Of a DNA stretch of 64,000 nucleotides, positions 48,175-58,973 are shown one piece after another; the first letter of the stretch is position 1, and each line of letters starts with the position of its first letter. The DNA is taken from the NCBI RefSeq assembly GCF_033783015.1, contig NZ_CP123907.1, positions 1,240,001 to 1,304,000 of the forward strand, written 5' to 3'. Both the position numbers and the translations under genes were made by a program. Source of the DNA: Corynebacterium sp. 21KM1197 (GTDB lineage Bacteria; Actinomycetota; Actinomycetes; Mycobacteriales; Mycobacteriaceae). The notes under the pieces are model-generated. The model worked only from the letters and a program-made list of their open reading frames with translations. It was not told where the DNA came from and searched no databases.

Positions 48175-48735
48175 TCAGCGCTCCTTAGCCGAGGGCGGGT
48201 AGATCACGCTCAGGGGGCTATCCCCCAGTTTTTCCCGGCCCCCCAGGCCCGGCACCTCTAGCACCACGGCGTGCCCGGCCACCACGGCGCCCACCCGGCG
48301 CAGCAGGGAACCCGCCGCAACGAGCGTACCGCCGGTGGCCAGGACGTCGTCGATAAGCACCACCTTGCGTCCACCTAAGTCCATGCCCTCGGCGGGAATC
48401 TCCAGGCAGGCCGAGCCGTATTCCAGGGTGTACTCCTCCCGCACCACCGGCGGGGGGAGTTTGCCCTTCTTGCGGATCGCCACCACACCCAGGCCCAGCT
48501 CATATGCCACGGCGGAGCCAAGCAGGAAACCGCGCGCGTCCAACCCGCCGATGAGTTCCGCCCCGCACTCGTGGGCGACCCGCGCTAAGGCCACCACGAT
48601 CTCGTGGAACGCCTCCGCGTTAGCCAGGGCCGGGGTGAGATCCTGAAAAATCACCCCCGGCTCGGGAAAATCCTTGACGTAGCGCATGGTGCGGTCCAAT
48701 GCCGCCACGGCCTCCGGGAATTGCGGTGTACCCAC
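48175..48735 (-). CDS. apt: Adenine phosphoribosyltransferase
   Basis: Purine salvage: adenine plus PRPP to AMP. The 186-residue protein has the PRPP loop [19 protein letters not shown], the flexible loop [16 protein letters not shown] and [20 protein letters not shown]. It starts two bases after the stop of the upstream binding-protein gene and precedes rel, a conserved actinobacterial order. Confidence 0.96.
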   Translation of the reverse strand: MGTPQFPEAVAALDRTMRYVKDFPEPGVIFQDLTPALANAEAFHEIVVALARVAHECGAELIGGLDARGFLLGSAVAYELGLGVVAIRKKGKLPPPVVREEYTLEYGSACLEIPAEGMDLGGRKVVLIDDVLATGGTLVAAGSLLRRVGAVVAGHAVVLEVPGLGGREKLGDSPLSVIYPPSAKER

Positions 48736-48737
48736 GC

Positions 48738-50348
48738 TTAATCCTTACTCATCTGCCAGCGATCCAGGTTCCAGCCAATGCCGGTGAGCCCGGTGTACAC
48801 GTTTACGTTACTCACCGTGGGGTCTACCACAAAGGTGCGGGGTTGTGCGGCAAGAGGAATGGCCGTGACCTCGTCCCACAGTTGGCTCTCCGCGTTGCGC
48901 AGCGCGGGGGTCTCGGTGTTCTCCAACTCCATCTCCCCGTACTCCGCCGCCGGATCCACCGCGCGCAGCACGGCGTCCATCGTCTCCGTACCCGGGGCCG
49001 CCGTGCCCACCAGCGTTCCCATATCGCCGCCCTCGGCGGAAGCATCCACCACGGTGATTCCCGCCGGTTCGCAGGAGAGCCGAATGGCCTCCACCATGTC
49101 CGCCTTGCGCTGATCCGGCCCCATGTATCCAATGCGCACCGTGGAGCCTCTCAAGGCCTCCGCTATCCCGACGTCCACCCCCAGATGCGGATCGGCAATA
49201 TCGGCCAACTGATGCCGCACGGGGTCCGTGGCACCCACCACGTGCGCCGCCGTGGGCGGCACCTCCACCCCGCTGGCGTGGGAGGATGCCTGGGCCACCG
49301 CCGCCTGATCCACGCAGGCCGCAAACTGCCCCCGGGCCTCCTTGGTGGCAAAGATCCCATCGCTGCCCAGCACCAGGGTGTCGGTGAGCGCCCCGGCCTC
49401 GGAATACACGTCGTAGGGATCGGCCTCAATCCCCTGGGCCGTACCGCCGATCTCGTGGCTAGCCCCATTGCTCACGTCGGCCACCCGCAGCGTGGTCTGA
49501 TCGCGCAGTTCCTGCACGTCGCTCGTGCCCGGCCACACCGTGAGGCGCTCCAGGCTCGCGGGATCACCGTAGTAAGACTCGTTGCGCGCCAGCACCACCT
49601 CGCCGCGCTCGCCCACCTTTTCAATGAGGTAAGGCCCAGCGGAAACCTGCAACTCCGGGTCAAAGGCGCCCAGGTCATAACCCTCGCGCCACACCCCCGC
49701 CAAGTCCACCAGGGCGGCACGATCATCATTGACCAGCGCACTGGTGAGTTGCTGCTGGGACATGTCCGCCTTGCGCGCGATGGAGTGCGCGGGTAGCACC
49801 TCGCCCGGGCCAAAGAGGTTGCGCCAGCGCCCTCCCATCTTCTGCTCGAATACCACCGTGAAGGTCTTAGCCCCCGGCGTACATTCCAGGCTCTGCACCT
49901 GCCGCATCAGCGGGAGGTAGGAGCCAAAAAGCTCGGACATCTCCCCCGCCTTGTACGTCAAAAAGAAGTCCGTGCAGGTGATCTCCACGCCATCGGAGAA
50001 CTTAGCGTCCTCGGCAATGGTGTACACCACCTGGCGGTTCTCCCCTGGCAGCACCTGGGCGGTGGCCAGATCCGTATTGGGAATCATCTGGCCGGAAGGG
50101 CCGGGCGTGTACACCCCCGGGTACACGCGGCCGGAGAGCACCTGCGCGTTGGTGGAAGCACCGAGGTTGCTTCCCGCGTTGGAGGTCAGCAGCGGGGTGG
50201 ACACCAGGTAGCCCGGATAATCCAGGGTGGACTCCTCCGGGGCGGCCTCCTCCTTCGTATCCGAGCAGGCCGCAAGCCCGCAGGCCATCGCCGCAGCGAG
50301 GAAGCCGCCCGCGAGCCGAGTCGCCGTTTGTCGGGCTGTGCGCATCAT
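48738..50348 (-). CDS. Family 5 solute-binding lipoprotein (dciAE-like)
   Basis: Extracytoplasmic binding protein of the oligopeptide/dipeptide type, 536 residues from the ATG at 50348. The signal peptide ends in the lipobox GLAACS, so it is a lipoprotein. Later features: [20 protein letters not shown] and [12 protein letters not shown]. The open frame upstream of 50348 lacks a ribosome site and is not included. In corynebacteria a similar gene lies between secF and apt and has been called dciAE. No permease or ATPase gene is beside it, so its transporter is elsewhere or it has another role. Confidence 0.88.
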   Translation of the reverse strand: MMRTARQTATRLAGGFLAAAMACGLAACSDTKEEAAPEESTLDYPGYLVSTPLLTSNAGSNLGASTNAQVLSGRVYPGVYTPGPSGQMIPNTDLATAQVLPGENRQVVYTIAEDAKFSDGVEITCTDFFLTYKAGEMSELFGSYLPLMRQVQSLECTPGAKTFTVVFEQKMGGRWRNLFGPGEVLPAHSIARKADMSQQQLTSALVNDDRAALVDLAGVWREGYDLGAFDPELQVSAGPYLIEKVGERGEVVLARNESYYGDPASLERLTVWPGTSDVQELRDQTTLRVADVSNGASHEIGGTAQGIEADPYDVYSEAGALTDTLVLGSDGIFATKEARGQFAACVDQAAVAQASSHASGVEVPPTAAHVVGATDPVRHQLADIADPHLGVDVGIAEALRGSTVRIGYMGPDQRKADMVEAIRLSCEPAGITVVDASAEGGDMGTLVGTAAPGTETMDAVLRAVDPAAEYGEMELENTETPALRNAESQLWDEVTAIPLAAQPRTFVVDPTVSNVNVYTGLTGIGWNLDRWQMSKD

Positions 50349-50650
50349 GCCGTCCCTCTCAAGCCTTTCTCCGCCTACCGGCGATCTCTTCATCTTTCCG
50401 CCTCGCCCGAGCGCCCCTATCCGAGCGCTTCGCCTGGCAGCCTCGGGCAGGCTGCTGTACCCCGCGATAGCGGCCGACGCCCACCCCACCCGGGGCAGCC
50501 GTGCTACGCCCTCAGCCGCCTTAACAGATGAAAGCGCGCCGGCCGCTGGCAAGCCAGGCGACCGGCGTGACGGGAATCATCTACCGCGAGTGTATCGCTT
50601 GGGGCGCGCGGCGCAGGTATCCCACGCCTTAACGCCCGCTGTTCTCGCCG
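50349..50650 (-). other. 302-base gap between secF and the binding lipoprotein
   Basis: No credible gene. On the minus strand it holds a strong hairpin at 50538-50566 and a TACACT -10-like hexamer at 50589-50594, which would give the lipoprotein mRNA a leader of about 230 bases. No known riboswitch is recognised in that leader. Confidence 0.5.
50538..50566 (-). terminator. Hairpin after secF, possible terminator
   Basis: Long GC-rich stem (GCCGGTCGCCTGG pairing imperfectly with CCAGCGGCCGGC around a CTTG loop), about 85 bases after the secF stop, with only a weak T run (CTTTC). It lies downstream of the possible lipoprotein promoter, so attenuation is also conceivable. Confidence 0.4.
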
Positions 50651-51901
50651 CTATGCCGAGGGCCGCCAGGTCACGTTGCGGCCCTCCGGTTCCTCGGGCT
50701 CTTGGGCGTTCGGGGAACGCACCACGCGCGTGCCCTGCCCCAGCTTCGCCTCATGCTCCTCAGCATGTTCCTCATGGGAAACCGCCGAGGCCGACGACAC
50801 CGACGCCGCCAGGGCCCCGCCCTGCGCGCCCGCCGCACCGATAACGCTGGCCGCACCGCCAGCACTGACCGCGCCCGCCCCAGGGTTACTAGCGCGGTAC
50901 TGCGCCACCGCCTCATTGTGCGCCCGCACCTCCTCGGTTCGGTTAGCAATGCTTACCAGGATCGGGGTGGCCAGGAAGATCGAGGAGAACACGCCCTCGA
51001 TCACGCCGATGAGCTGGATCAGGGCCAGATCCTTCAGATCGCCCACGCCCAGCATCTGCACCGCCACCACCATCAGCGCCACGATGGGTAGCGCGGAGAT
51101 CACGGAGGTGGAGATGGAACGCATGACCGTCTGGTTTACCGCGGCATTGGCGGCCTCACCGTAAGTTTGGGTGCGCGATCCCATAATTCCGGCGGTATTC
51201 TCCCGCACCTTGTCAAACACAATCACCGTGTCATAGATGGAGAAGGAAAGCACCGTGAGCAGGCCGATGATGGCGGCCGGGGAAACCTCAAAGCCAAAGA
51301 GGGCGTAAATACCGGCGATCACCACGGCGTCAATAACCAGGGCGATCATGGCGGCGGCGGCCATCTCCCGCTTGAGTCGCACGGCGATGTAGAGGAACGC
51401 CAGCACCAGGAACGCCACCATCGAGATCACCATGCGCTTGGTGATGGTGGAGCCCCAGGACTCGGAGACCGTGGAATCGCCCACGGCGTCCGGGGTTGCC
51501 TTGCCGGTGGCGTCCTTGGGCTGGTAAGCCTCAAAAATCGCCAGGCGGGCCTGTTGAATCTGCTCCTCGCTGAGGCGCTGGGAGCTGATCTCCAAGGTGG
51601 CGGTGGAACCGGAGCCCACCACCTGCGCCAGTTCCGGCTCCACGCCGGTGGCCTCCTCGAAGGTCTGCGCCACCTCCTCGGTGTTCAACTCCGCGGCGGG
51701 CAGGCTCATCTTGGTGCCGCCCTCAAAGTCAATGCTCATGTCGAAGCCGCGCAGGCCCACCGCCGCAACGCTCAGCGCCAGCAGCGCCGCGGTGATCCAG
51801 TACCACAGGCGGGAACGGCTGATGAAGTCAATGCCACCCTCACCGGTGTAGAGCCGGTCAAAAAAGTTCAGCCGGGGGGCTGTGGTGTTTATGGTGCTCA
51901 T
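50651..51901 (-). CDS. secF: Protein translocase subunit SecF
   Basis: Membrane partner of SecD in Sec-dependent export. The 416-residue protein has six transmembrane segments, the family SIDFEGGTKMSL in the first outer region, and the SFSIYDTVIVFDKVRENT stretch in TM4. The C-terminal 90 residues form an Ala/Glu-rich cytosolic tail typical of corynebacteria. Start overlaps the secD stop by four bases. Confidence 0.97.
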   Translation of the reverse strand: MSTINTTAPRLNFFDRLYTGEGGIDFISRSRLWYWITAALLALSVAAVGLRGFDMSIDFEGGTKMSLPAAELNTEEVAQTFEEATGVEPELAQVVGSGSTATLEISSQRLSEEQIQQARLAIFEAYQPKDATGKATPDAVGDSTVSESWGSTITKRMVISMVAFLVLAFLYIAVRLKREMAAAAMIALVIDAVVIAGIYALFGFEVSPAAIIGLLTVLSFSIYDTVIVFDKVRENTAGIMGSRTQTYGEAANAAVNQTVMRSISTSVISALPIVALMVVAVQMLGVGDLKDLALIQLIGVIEGVFSSIFLATPILVSIANRTEEVRAHNEAVAQYRASNPGAGAVSAGGAASVIGAAGAQGGALAASVSSASAVSHEEHAEEHEAKLGQGTRVVRSPNAQEPEEPEGRNVTWRPSA

Positions 51902-53736
51902 CGTTGTTCCTCCTCGGAAACCACGGGTGCGGCGGAGTGCTGCGCCGGAGTCCGGGCGGCTTCCGCTTGGCGACGCGCCCGCGCCAGCGCAAAGACCTTG
52001 CCCATGCCATTGACGGCGGGCTTGGACCAGAACGGCTTATCCGCGGCGAGCTTCATCAGCGGGGCGGTAATCAGGAAGGTCACCACCAGGTCAAAGACGG
52101 TGGTCATACCGAGGGTAAAGGCAAAGCCCTTGACCTCGCCCACGGCCAGGAAGTAAATGACCACGGAGCCGATCAGCGTCACCATGTTGCCGGTGATCAC
52201 CGTGCGCTTGGCGCGATCCCAACCACGGTGAGTAGCGGAGCGGAAGGTATGCCCCTCACGCACCTCGTCCTTGATGCGCTCGTAGATCACCACGAAGGAG
52301 TCCGCCGTGGCACCCAGGCCAATGATCAAACCGGCGATACCAGAGAGATCCAGGGAGTAATCCACCCAGCGGCCCAGCAGCACCAGCACGCCGTACAGAA
52401 CGATACCGGCGCAGAACAGGGTGAACAGGGAGATCAGGCCGTAGAGGCGGTAGTACGCAAAGACGAAGATGGCGATGGCGATGATGCCCACGATGCCCGC
52501 GATGAGCCCGGCCTTGAGCGAGGCCTCGCCCAGGGAGGCCGGGATCGTCTCCGTGGTGCCGCCGGACTCGCCGTTCTCACCGGCAAAGGAGAGCGGCAGC
52601 GCGCCGTAGCGGAGGTTATTGGCCAGGGTCTGGGCCTCCTCCTGGGTGAAGTTGCCCGTGATTGAGGTGGCGCTGCCCACCGGGGTGGCGGACTGAATCA
52701 CCGGGGCAGAGATCACCTGGGAGTCCAGGGTGATGGCCACCTGCCGCTGCAAGTAATCCTGGGTGAGCTTGGCCCAGGTCTCCGTACCACCGCCGCTGGC
52801 AAAGGCAAAGTTAATCACCATCTGCCCCTGCTGGGAATCGTAGCCGCCAAAGATCTGCTGGCCGGTATCAATCTGCGCGCCGGAAAGCCGGGTGCCGTCT
52901 TGGCCCGCCGGGCCCTCCAACACCGGGGCGGGATCGAGCAGGATGACTCCCGATGCCCCGGCGGTCCCGCCCGCGCTCGGATCGCAGGTAACCAGCGGCT
53001 TGGCGGGGTCATCGGTGCCCTGCAAGGGGTCGATGGAGCCATCGCAGGTCAGCAGCGTGCTCGCCGCCAACTGCGTGGTGGGATCCTCCGACTGCCGATC
53101 CTTGCGCAGCATCTCCGTGAGTTCCTGGCGGCGCTCGGTGGCTTCGATGGAGTTGGCGGGTTCCGGCTTGGCCGTGGCCGTGATCTCCGGGGCCTTCGTC
53201 TCCTCCTCCCCCTCGGGCAGGGCGGAATTGACGCTATTCACCATCTCCTCGATCGCGGAGGCGGCGTTTTCCTTGGTCAGCACGCCATATTCCACCCAGC
53301 GATTGGCCATATCCCGAACGACCTCGGGGTAGGCCGCCAGATCCGGGGTGCCACCCTGGGCCACCGGACGGAAGAGCAACTTGGAGGTCTGGCCCAGCGC
53401 GCGGGCCTGGGAGGTGTCCTCGCCCGGCACGGTGATCACCAGGGTATTGCCATCGGTGATCACCGAGGCCCCACTCACACCCATGCCATTGACGCGGTTC
53501 TCCATGATCGTGCGGGCCTGAGCCAACTGCTCCTGGGTTGGCTCATCGCCCTGGGGCACCAGGGTTACGCGCGTTCCACCCTGGAGATCAATGCCCAACT
53601 TGGGGGTGGCGTGGCGATCCCCGGTGAAAAAGATGAGGGCATAGACCACCAGGACGAGGAGGAGAAATCCCCCCATCGCTTTTTGTGGCCAGGTGCGGCT
53701 TGCCTTTGTGGCAGCCCGTGTTCTGGGTTGTGACAC
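51898..53736 (-). CDS. secD: Protein translocase subunit SecD
   Basis: Proton-motive-force-driven component of Sec export, 612 residues with a GTG start. Six transmembrane segments; the family KLGIDLQGGTRVTL after TM1, and GLGATADSFVVIYERIKDE in TM4-5. The outer P1 domain carries an enlarged Glu/Thr/Pro-rich insertion (residues about 175-275), as in other corynebacteria. Follows yajC and overlaps secF. Confidence 0.97.
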   Translation of the reverse strand: MSQPRTRAATKASRTWPQKAMGGFLLLVLVVYALIFFTGDRHATPKLGIDLQGGTRVTLVPQGDEPTQEQLAQARTIMENRVNGMGVSGASVITDGNTLVITVPGEDTSQARALGQTSKLLFRPVAQGGTPDLAAYPEVVRDMANRWVEYGVLTKENAASAIEEMVNSVNSALPEGEEETKAPEITATAKPEPANSIEATERRQELTEMLRKDRQSEDPTTQLAASTLLTCDGSIDPLQGTDDPAKPLVTCDPSAGGTAGASGVILLDPAPVLEGPAGQDGTRLSGAQIDTGQQIFGGYDSQQGQMVINFAFASGGGTETWAKLTQDYLQRQVAITLDSQVISAPVIQSATPVGSATSITGNFTQEEAQTLANNLRYGALPLSFAGENGESGGTTETIPASLGEASLKAGLIAGIVGIIAIAIFVFAYYRLYGLISLFTLFCAGIVLYGVLVLLGRWVDYSLDLSGIAGLIIGLGATADSFVVIYERIKDEVREGHTFRSATHRGWDRAKRTVITGNMVTLIGSVVIYFLAVGEVKGFAFTLGMTTVFDLVVTFLITAPLMKLAADKPFWSKPAVNGMGKVFALARARRQAEAARTPAQHSAAPVVSEEEQR

Positions 53737-53844
53737 TACTTATTCTCCTCATTGGCTCGCGCCACGAGCGCGCAGCAGATGCTTCTTTTAGGAATCCAAG
53801 CCCACATGGTACGTCATGGCCGTGGCGATGGGAATGTGCAGGTT

Positions 53845-54165
53845 CTAAGAGTTTTCTGGGTGCTCCCGCTCCGTCACCTGGCTATCCGCCTGGGCCGCAG
53901 CGACCTGCTCCTCATCCAGGTTGCGCACCACGGCCAGAAGTTCCCAGGTGGTGACCATGCCGGGGGCCAGTTCCAGTTCCACCACGTCCCCCTGCACCGC
54001 GCGCACCGTGCCGTGCACACCCGAGGCGGTGACCACCCGGGTACCGGGGGTCAGGGAGCGCTGTGTGTTCATGATCTCCTGCTGGCGCTTGCGTTGCTTG
54101 CTAATCAGCAGCATTTGCGGGACCAGGAACACCATGAGCAAACCAATAATAAAAATCCATTCCAT
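53845..54165 (-). CDS. yajC: Preprotein translocase subunit YajC
   Basis: Small membrane protein, 106 residues, of the SecDF-YajC complex: one N-terminal helix (FIIGLLMVFLVPQMLLIS) then KQRKRQQEIMNTQRSLTPGT and RVVTASGVHGTVRAV. Sits between ruvB and secD. Confidence 0.93.
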   Translation of the reverse strand: MEWIFIIGLLMVFLVPQMLLISKQRKRQQEIMNTQRSLTPGTRVVTASGVHGTVRAVQGDVVELELAPGMVTTWELLAVVRNLDEEQVAAAQADSQVTEREHPENS

Positions 54166-54204
54166 GCTCCTTACTATCCCACGAGCACCGGGCTCCCCGC
54201 GATC

Positions 54205-55260
54205 TCAGATCCCGATGGCCCCCTTCGGCGGCTCCAATCCCAGGTGCCGCCAGGCACTCACCGTGGCCACCCGGCCCCGGCCCGTGCGCGCGATCAACCC
54301 CGCGCGCACCAGGTAGGGCTCGCACACCTCCTCCACCGTGGTGGATTCCTCCCCCACCGCGATGGCCAGGGTATTCACCCCCACCGGGCCACCGCCGTGC
54401 CCGCGCACCAGGGCGCTGAGCACGGCGCGGTCAAGGCGATCAAGGCCCAGTTCGTCCACGTCAAAAATCTCCAGCGCGCCCTGCGCCGCCGCCAAATCCA
54501 CGGAGCCATCGGAGTTCACCTCCGCGAAGTCCCGCACCCTACGCAGAAGCCTATTGGCGATGCGCGGCGTGCCTCGGGAGCGCGAGGCGATCTCCGTGGC
54601 GGCCTCCGGGGTGATGCGCACATCGAGGATCTGGGCCGCGCGGGTGACCACGCGGGTGAGATCGGGCACATCATAAAACTCCATCTGCGCGGTAAACCCA
54701 AAGCGATCGCGCAGCGGGCCGGTGAGCATACCGGAGCGAGTGGTGGCCCCCACCAGGGTAAAGGGCGGAAGATCCAGCGGGATGGAGGTGGCACCCGGCC
54801 CTTTACCCACGATCACGTCAATGCGGAAATCCTCCATCGCCATGTAGAGCATTTCCTCCGCCGGGCGGGCAATGCGGTGAATCTCATCAATGAAGAGAAC
54901 ATCGCCCTCCATCAGATTAGAGAGCATGGCCGCCAAATCGCCCGCGCGTTCCAGGGCCGGGCCGGAGGTCATGCGCAGCGAGGTGCCCAATTCCTGCGCC
55001 ACGATCATGGCCATCGTGGTCTTGCCCAATCCGGGGGGACCGGAAAGCAGCACGTGATCCGGCACCACGCCCCGATTCTTAGCGCCCTTGAGCACGAGGG
55101 AGAGTTGTTCGCGCACCTTGCGCTGGCCAATGAACTCCCCCAGGGACTTGGGCCGCAGGTTCTTTTCAATGTCCTGCTCCCCCGCGTTCAGGCGCGGGTT
55201 TACCTCCTGGGAGGGCGCCGGGGGCTGCACCTGGAACTCGGTGCGCTCAATATCGGACAT
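54205..55260 (-). CDS. ruvB: Holliday junction branch-migration helicase RuvB
   Basis: AAA+ motor of the RuvABC complex, 351 residues. [12 protein letters not shown] at the N-terminus, Walker [16 protein letters not shown], Walker [11 protein letters not shown], sensor [18 protein letters not shown], and the winged-helix C-terminus [15 protein letters not shown]. Lies nine bases after ruvA. Confidence 0.98.
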   Translation of the reverse strand: MSDIERTEFQVQPPAPSQEVNPRLNAGEQDIEKNLRPKSLGEFIGQRKVREQLSLVLKGAKNRGVVPDHVLLSGPPGLGKTTMAMIVAQELGTSLRMTSGPALERAGDLAAMLSNLMEGDVLFIDEIHRIARPAEEMLYMAMEDFRIDVIVGKGPGATSIPLDLPPFTLVGATTRSGMLTGPLRDRFGFTAQMEFYDVPDLTRVVTRAAQILDVRITPEAATEIASRSRGTPRIANRLLRRVRDFAEVNSDGSVDLAAAQGALEIFDVDELGLDRLDRAVLSALVRGHGGGPVGVNTLAIAVGEESTTVEEVCEPYLVRAGLIARTGRGRVATVSAWRHLGLEPPKGAIGI

Positions 55261-55269
55261 CGCCCGCCC

Positions 55270-55884
55270 TTACTTCTTGCCCAGGCTGGCCAGGGCGGCG
55301 CGCAGCGCCTCCGCCGTGCCCATATCCGGCTGGTGTTCCAATACTCGATCCACGGCGGTCTGCGCCTGCTTCTCATTAAAGCCCAGCCCCATCAGGGCCT
55401 CCACCACTTGCGCACCGTGCGCGCCCGAGGGTTGAGCAAGGTTGAGGTCAAGGCCCTCGCTCTCACCTGCGGCCTGCCCGGCAAACTGCGCCACCTTATC
55501 CTTTAGCTCCACCACCATGCGCTCGGCCATGCGCTTGCCCACGCCGGGGATTCTCTGCAAGGCCTTGGTATCTCCACCGGCAATGGCCTGGGAGAGTTCC
55601 ACCGGGCTCAGCACGGACTCCGCCGCCAAGGCCAGGCGCGGCCCCAGGCCGGAAACGCTCTGAAGCACCCCAAACATCTCCCGGCTGACGGCATCCGCAA
55701 AGCCGTAGAGCACCATCGTGTCATCCTTGACCGCCAGCGTGGTCATCACCATGGCCTCCTCACCCCGGCGCAGGGTGCCCAGGGTGGCGGGGGTGGCACG
55801 GAAGAAGTATCCCACGCCCGCACATTCGATCACGGCACCGTGCAGTTCCACGCTCGCCACGGTGCCTCGCAGTGAAGCAATCAA
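55270..55884 (-). CDS. ruvA: Holliday junction branch-migration protein RuvA
   Basis: Junction-binding tetramer subunit, 204 residues. It starts with TTG at 55884: AAGGAGG lies six bases upstream and the first residues [20 protein letters not shown] match the family. Contains the helix-hairpin-helix [19 protein letters not shown] and C-terminal domain III ([16 protein letters not shown]). The TTG overlaps the ruvC stop (TTGA, four bases). Confidence 0.95.
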   Translation of the reverse strand: MIASLRGTVASVELHGAVIECAGVGYFFRATPATLGTLRRGEEAMVMTTLAVKDDTMVLYGFADAVSREMFGVLQSVSGLGPRLALAAESVLSPVELSQAIAGGDTKALQRIPGVGKRMAERMVVELKDKVAQFAGQAAGESEGLDLNLAQPSGAHGAQVVEALMGLGFNEKQAQTAVDRVLEHQPDMGTAEALRAALASLGKK

Positions 55885-56420
55885 CGGGTTCCTCCTTGGG
55901 AAACGGTAGAAGCAGCGCGGGTGCGCGCTAGAAGCGGTGCCCGCCAGCAATGGCAGACCGCCAGCGCGAGGGCATCGGCGGCGTCGGCGGGCTTGGGGGG
56001 CTCGCTGAGCCCTAAGATCCGGGTAATCATGGTGGTCATCTGGCGCTTATCGGCGCGCCCGTTACCGGAAACGGCCTTTTTTACCTCGCTGGGCGTGTAC
56101 ATGTGTACCGGAATCCCGCGCTCGGCGGCGGCGAGAATCAGCACGCCCACGGCGTGAGCGGTGTGCATGACCGTGGAGACGTTGCCGCGTTCAAACACGC
56201 GCTCGATGGCCACCACGTCCGGGCGATATTCCTCTATCCACTCCGTCACCGCGCGGGAAAGGCGCAGCAGGCGTTCGGATAACTCCGCCCCGGCGGGAGT
56301 GCGCACCACCCCCACCGCGATAGGGACCACCGCGCGGCCTCGGCCCGCCTCCACCATGGAGAGCCCGCAGCGCGTCAGGCCGGGGTCAATCCCCATCACC
56401 CGCAATCCCTCTAGGTTCAC
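55881..56420 (-). CDS. ruvC: Crossover junction endodeoxyribonuclease RuvC
   Basis: Holliday junction resolvase of about 179 residues from the GTG at 56420 (GAGGAGG four bases upstream). Catalytic acidic residues lie in [23 protein letters not shown] and [14 protein letters not shown]. The C-terminus is longer than the core fold. First gene of ruvC-ruvA-ruvB. Confidence 0.95.
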   Translation of the reverse strand: MNLEGLRVMGIDPGLTRCGLSMVEAGRGRAVVPIAVGVVRTPAGAELSERLLRLSRAVTEWIEEYRPDVVAIERVFERGNVSTVMHTAHAVGVLILAAAERGIPVHMYTPSEVKKAVSGNGRADKRQMTTMITRILGLSEPPKPADAADALALAVCHCWRAPLLARTRAASTVSQGGTR

Positions 56421-56529
56421 GCCGCCTCCTCGCCGGTACACTCGCCCTATATTTTTAGCACATAATTACGAAAACCCCGGCGACCGGATCTCTCCGGGGC
56501 CACCGGGGCGTCGATAAGCGGGACGGCCC

Positions 56530-57282
56530 TTAGTCCTCCAAGGCCGCCATGACCTCGGGGCTCAGGCTCATGTTCGTGTACACATTCTGCACGTCATCGG
56601 AATCTTCGAGGGCGTCGATGAGCTTCAGGATCTTCTTGGCATCACCGGCTTCCAGGGGCACCTCCAGATCGGCGCGGAAGTCCTGCTCATAGTCCTCCAC
56701 CGCGATCTCCGCCTGCACCAGGGCCTCGCGGACGGCGGTGGTGTCCTCGGGGGCGCTGACCACCTCAAAGACCTCGCCCACGGTATTGACCTCCTCCGCG
56801 CCCGCGTCGAGCACGGCCATGAGCACGTCATCCTCGGTGAGATCGCCCTTGAGCACCTGCACCACGCCCTTGCGATTGAACATGTAGGACACCGCGCCGG
56901 AATCCGCCATGTTGCCGCCATTCTTGGTCATGGCGGTGCGCACCTCGGTGGCGGCGCGGTTACGGTTATCCGTCAGGCACTCGATAAGCATGGCCACGCC
57001 GTTGGGCCCGTAACCCTCGTACATGATGGTCTGCCAATCCGCGCCACCGGCCTCCTCGCCGGAGCCGCGCTTACGGGCGCGCTCGATGTTGTCGTTGGGA
57101 ACGGAGGCCTTCTTGGCCTTCTTAATCATGTCATCCAGCGTGGGATTGGCCGCCGGATCGCCGCCGCCGGTGCGGGCCGCCACCTCGATATTCTTGATGA
57201 GCTTGGCAAATTCCTTGCCGCGCTTGGCGTCATTAGCCGCCTTTTTATGCTTGGTGGTCGCCCATTTAGAGTGTCCTGACAT
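56530..57282 (-). CDS. YebC/PmpR-family transcriptional or translational regulator
   Basis: 250 residues. Opens with the family hallmark [20 protein letters not shown] and carries [20 protein letters not shown] and [11 protein letters not shown]. The family was named as DNA-binding regulators; some members act in translation at proline stretches. Located upstream of ruvC on the same strand, with about 110 bases between. Confidence 0.93.
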   Translation of the reverse strand: MSGHSKWATTKHKKAANDAKRGKEFAKLIKNIEVAARTGGGDPAANPTLDDMIKKAKKASVPNDNIERARKRGSGEEAGGADWQTIMYEGYGPNGVAMLIECLTDNRNRAATEVRTAMTKNGGNMADSGAVSYMFNRKGVVQVLKGDLTEDDVLMAVLDAGAEEVNTVGEVFEVVSAPEDTTAVREALVQAEIAVEDYEQDFRADLEVPLEAGDAKKILKLIDALEDSDDVQNVYTNMSLSPEVMAALED

Positions 57283-57404
57283 CTCGTGGGTCCTTTCTAC
57301 GGCCGAGCGGCCACGGGCCTAACAACCCACCCTCTTTGCGCGGGCAGGGAGGCAACCATAGCGCGTACGCGGCCTTCTCCGGGTACGGTTTTCCAGCCTG
57401 CCCG

Positions 57405-57430
57405 ATTATACGCAGTGCTTTTCCCTCACG
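57405..57430 (-). promoter_or_regulatory. Possible promoter of yebC
   Basis: A perfect TATAAT hexamer on the minus strand (57405-57410), about 120 bases ahead of yebC, in the GC-rich gap before tesB. No clear -35 element. Confidence 0.4.
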
Positions 57431-57539
57431 CGCACATCGGTCGCCTCCGGTGGAACCATGCGGCCCACGCAGACCACACAACCCACGCGGCCCTCCCGGG
57501 GGGGCGAGCACAGCCCTCAGCCCCCGTGCCTCAACCGCC

Positions 57540-58361
57540 TCAACTCTTTTTCAGCGTGCGCGTCAGCCCCTCCTGCGCCACCGAGGCCACCAACTGCCCA
57601 TCCTGGGTATAGATCCGCCCGGTGCACAGGGCGCGCCCCTCGCTGGCGCTGGGAGAAACCTGATCGTAGAGCAGCCACTGATCCACCCGCACCGGGTGAT
57701 GGAACCACACCGCGTGATCCAGGCTGGCCATCTGCACGGGATGATTCCGGTGCGGGGCCATCGCGCCGTACAGGATGGTCATATCGGTCATGTAGGCCAG
57801 GGCCGCCGCGTGGAAATCGGGATCATCCGGCAGCGGCCTGCTGGCCCTAAACCACAGTCGCTGGTGCCCATACCCCTCAGCCGCATGATTTTCCACCATG
57901 CGGAACTCCCAGTCCTCCCATTCCGCAAAGAGCAGCAGGTTCTTCTGCGGAAGGTACTCGCGGCCGTCGCTTAGCCCCTCCGGCGGGGGTACCTGCGGCA
58001 TGGGCACGCTGTGGGTGGGGCCGGGATCGCCGGGGCGTCGAAAGTTCACGTTGCCCACGAAAAGCGCGCGCTCCCCCTGAGCGGCACGCACCGCGAGGTT
58101 GGTATAACTGCGGCCCCGGCGCACGGGCGTGACCTCCACGCTCATTCCCTCGGCGGCGTCACCCCCGGATACGAAGTAACCGTGGAGGGAGTCCACCACC
58201 TTGTCCTCGGATTCCTCCCGCAGGGCCGCGATGGCCGCCGCCAGGCTCTGACCCACCACCTGCCCGCCGAATGTCCGCTTCTGCTGCGTACCGGAAGCAA
58301 TACCCTCCCACACTCCCGGTTCCCCGGGCGTGACGCTCAGAATCTTCTCCACGCTCTCCAT
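57540..58361 (-). CDS. tesB: Acyl-CoA thioesterase II
   Basis: Double hot-dog thioesterase of 273 residues hydrolysing acyl-CoA. N-terminal hot dog with FGGQVVGQSLAAAIAAL, linking MPQVPPPEGLSDG, C-terminal hot dog with SLDHAVWFHHPVRVDQWLLY and SPSASEGRALCTGRIYTQDG, then LVASVAQEGLTR. Stands as a single gene with its own promoter-like upstream region. Confidence 0.94.
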   Translation of the reverse strand: MESVEKILSVTPGEPGVWEGIASGTQQKRTFGGQVVGQSLAAAIAALREESEDKVVDSLHGYFVSGGDAAEGMSVEVTPVRRGRSYTNLAVRAAQGERALFVGNVNFRRPGDPGPTHSVPMPQVPPPEGLSDGREYLPQKNLLLFAEWEDWEFRMVENHAAEGYGHQRLWFRASRPLPDDPDFHAAALAYMTDMTILYGAMAPHRNHPVQMASLDHAVWFHHPVRVDQWLLYDQVSPSASEGRALCTGRIYTQDGQLVASVAQEGLTRTLKKS

Positions 58362-58394
58362 GCGCCGCTCCTTGAGATCGCCATAAAAACATTA

Positions 58395-58420
58395 ATTATA
58401 AGCCAACTCACACCGTAGCG
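58395..58420 (-). promoter_or_regulatory. Possible promoter of tesB
   Basis: TATAAT hexamer on the minus strand (58395-58400), 34 bases ahead of the tesB start, inside a local AT-rich patch. No good -35 hexamer. Confidence 0.4.
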
Positions 58421-58517
58421 TCTTTATGCGCGCAGCAACAGTCCCGGGTGCTTTTACACCACCTCGGGCACCGGCCGGACTGGCGAATCCACATCCTCAC
58501 GGATACCGCGCGCCCCA

Positions 58518-58973
58518 TCACGCCTCCGGGCTGTGCACCAACTCAAAGTACACCGGCAGCGGAGCCGTACCCCCCAGCCGCAGCGCCCTGACCAGCGGCC
58601 GGGTGCGCAGCGCGCGGGTATCGGTCACCGCATCGTTATAAAAACGCCGGGCCAACTCCACGCGCGCAGAGGCGTCCACCACCTGCGCGGGCAGGTGTTC
58701 CATCGTGCCCAGCGATTCCTCCAGGCGAGCCTCCGCCAGCGCCCGACGATCCAATGCCCGCACCGAGTAATCCGCGCCAAGGAGTTCCCGCGCCTGTGGA
58801 GCCGCCGCCGGCACCAACGCCTCCACCAGGCTCGCCCGGCGATCCAGGCTGGCTTGAAGATTCTGCAAGGCGGAATCGGTGCGAATATGCAGCCGGTTGA
58901 GGCGCTGGGCCGTAAAATACGCCCAGGCCAGGATCAGAGTGAGCAGCACCGCCAGCGCAATCCAGCCGCCCAT
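58518..58973 (-). CDS. LemA-like membrane protein
   Basis: 151 residues: an N-terminal membrane helix (IALAVLLTLILAWAYFTAQ), then a helical domain with LNRLHIRTDSALQNLQASLD and the LemA-type ARRFYNDAVTDTRALR. Its start overlaps the pimA stop, so it belongs to the thrS-HIT-pgsA-patA-pimA unit. Function of LemA proteins is unknown. Confidence 0.75.
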   Translation of the reverse strand: MGGWIALAVLLTLILAWAYFTAQRLNRLHIRTDSALQNLQASLDRRASLVEALVPAAAPQARELLGADYSVRALDRRALAEARLEESLGTMEHLPAQVVDASARVELARRFYNDAVTDTRALRTRPLVRALRLGGTAPLPVYFELVHSPEA

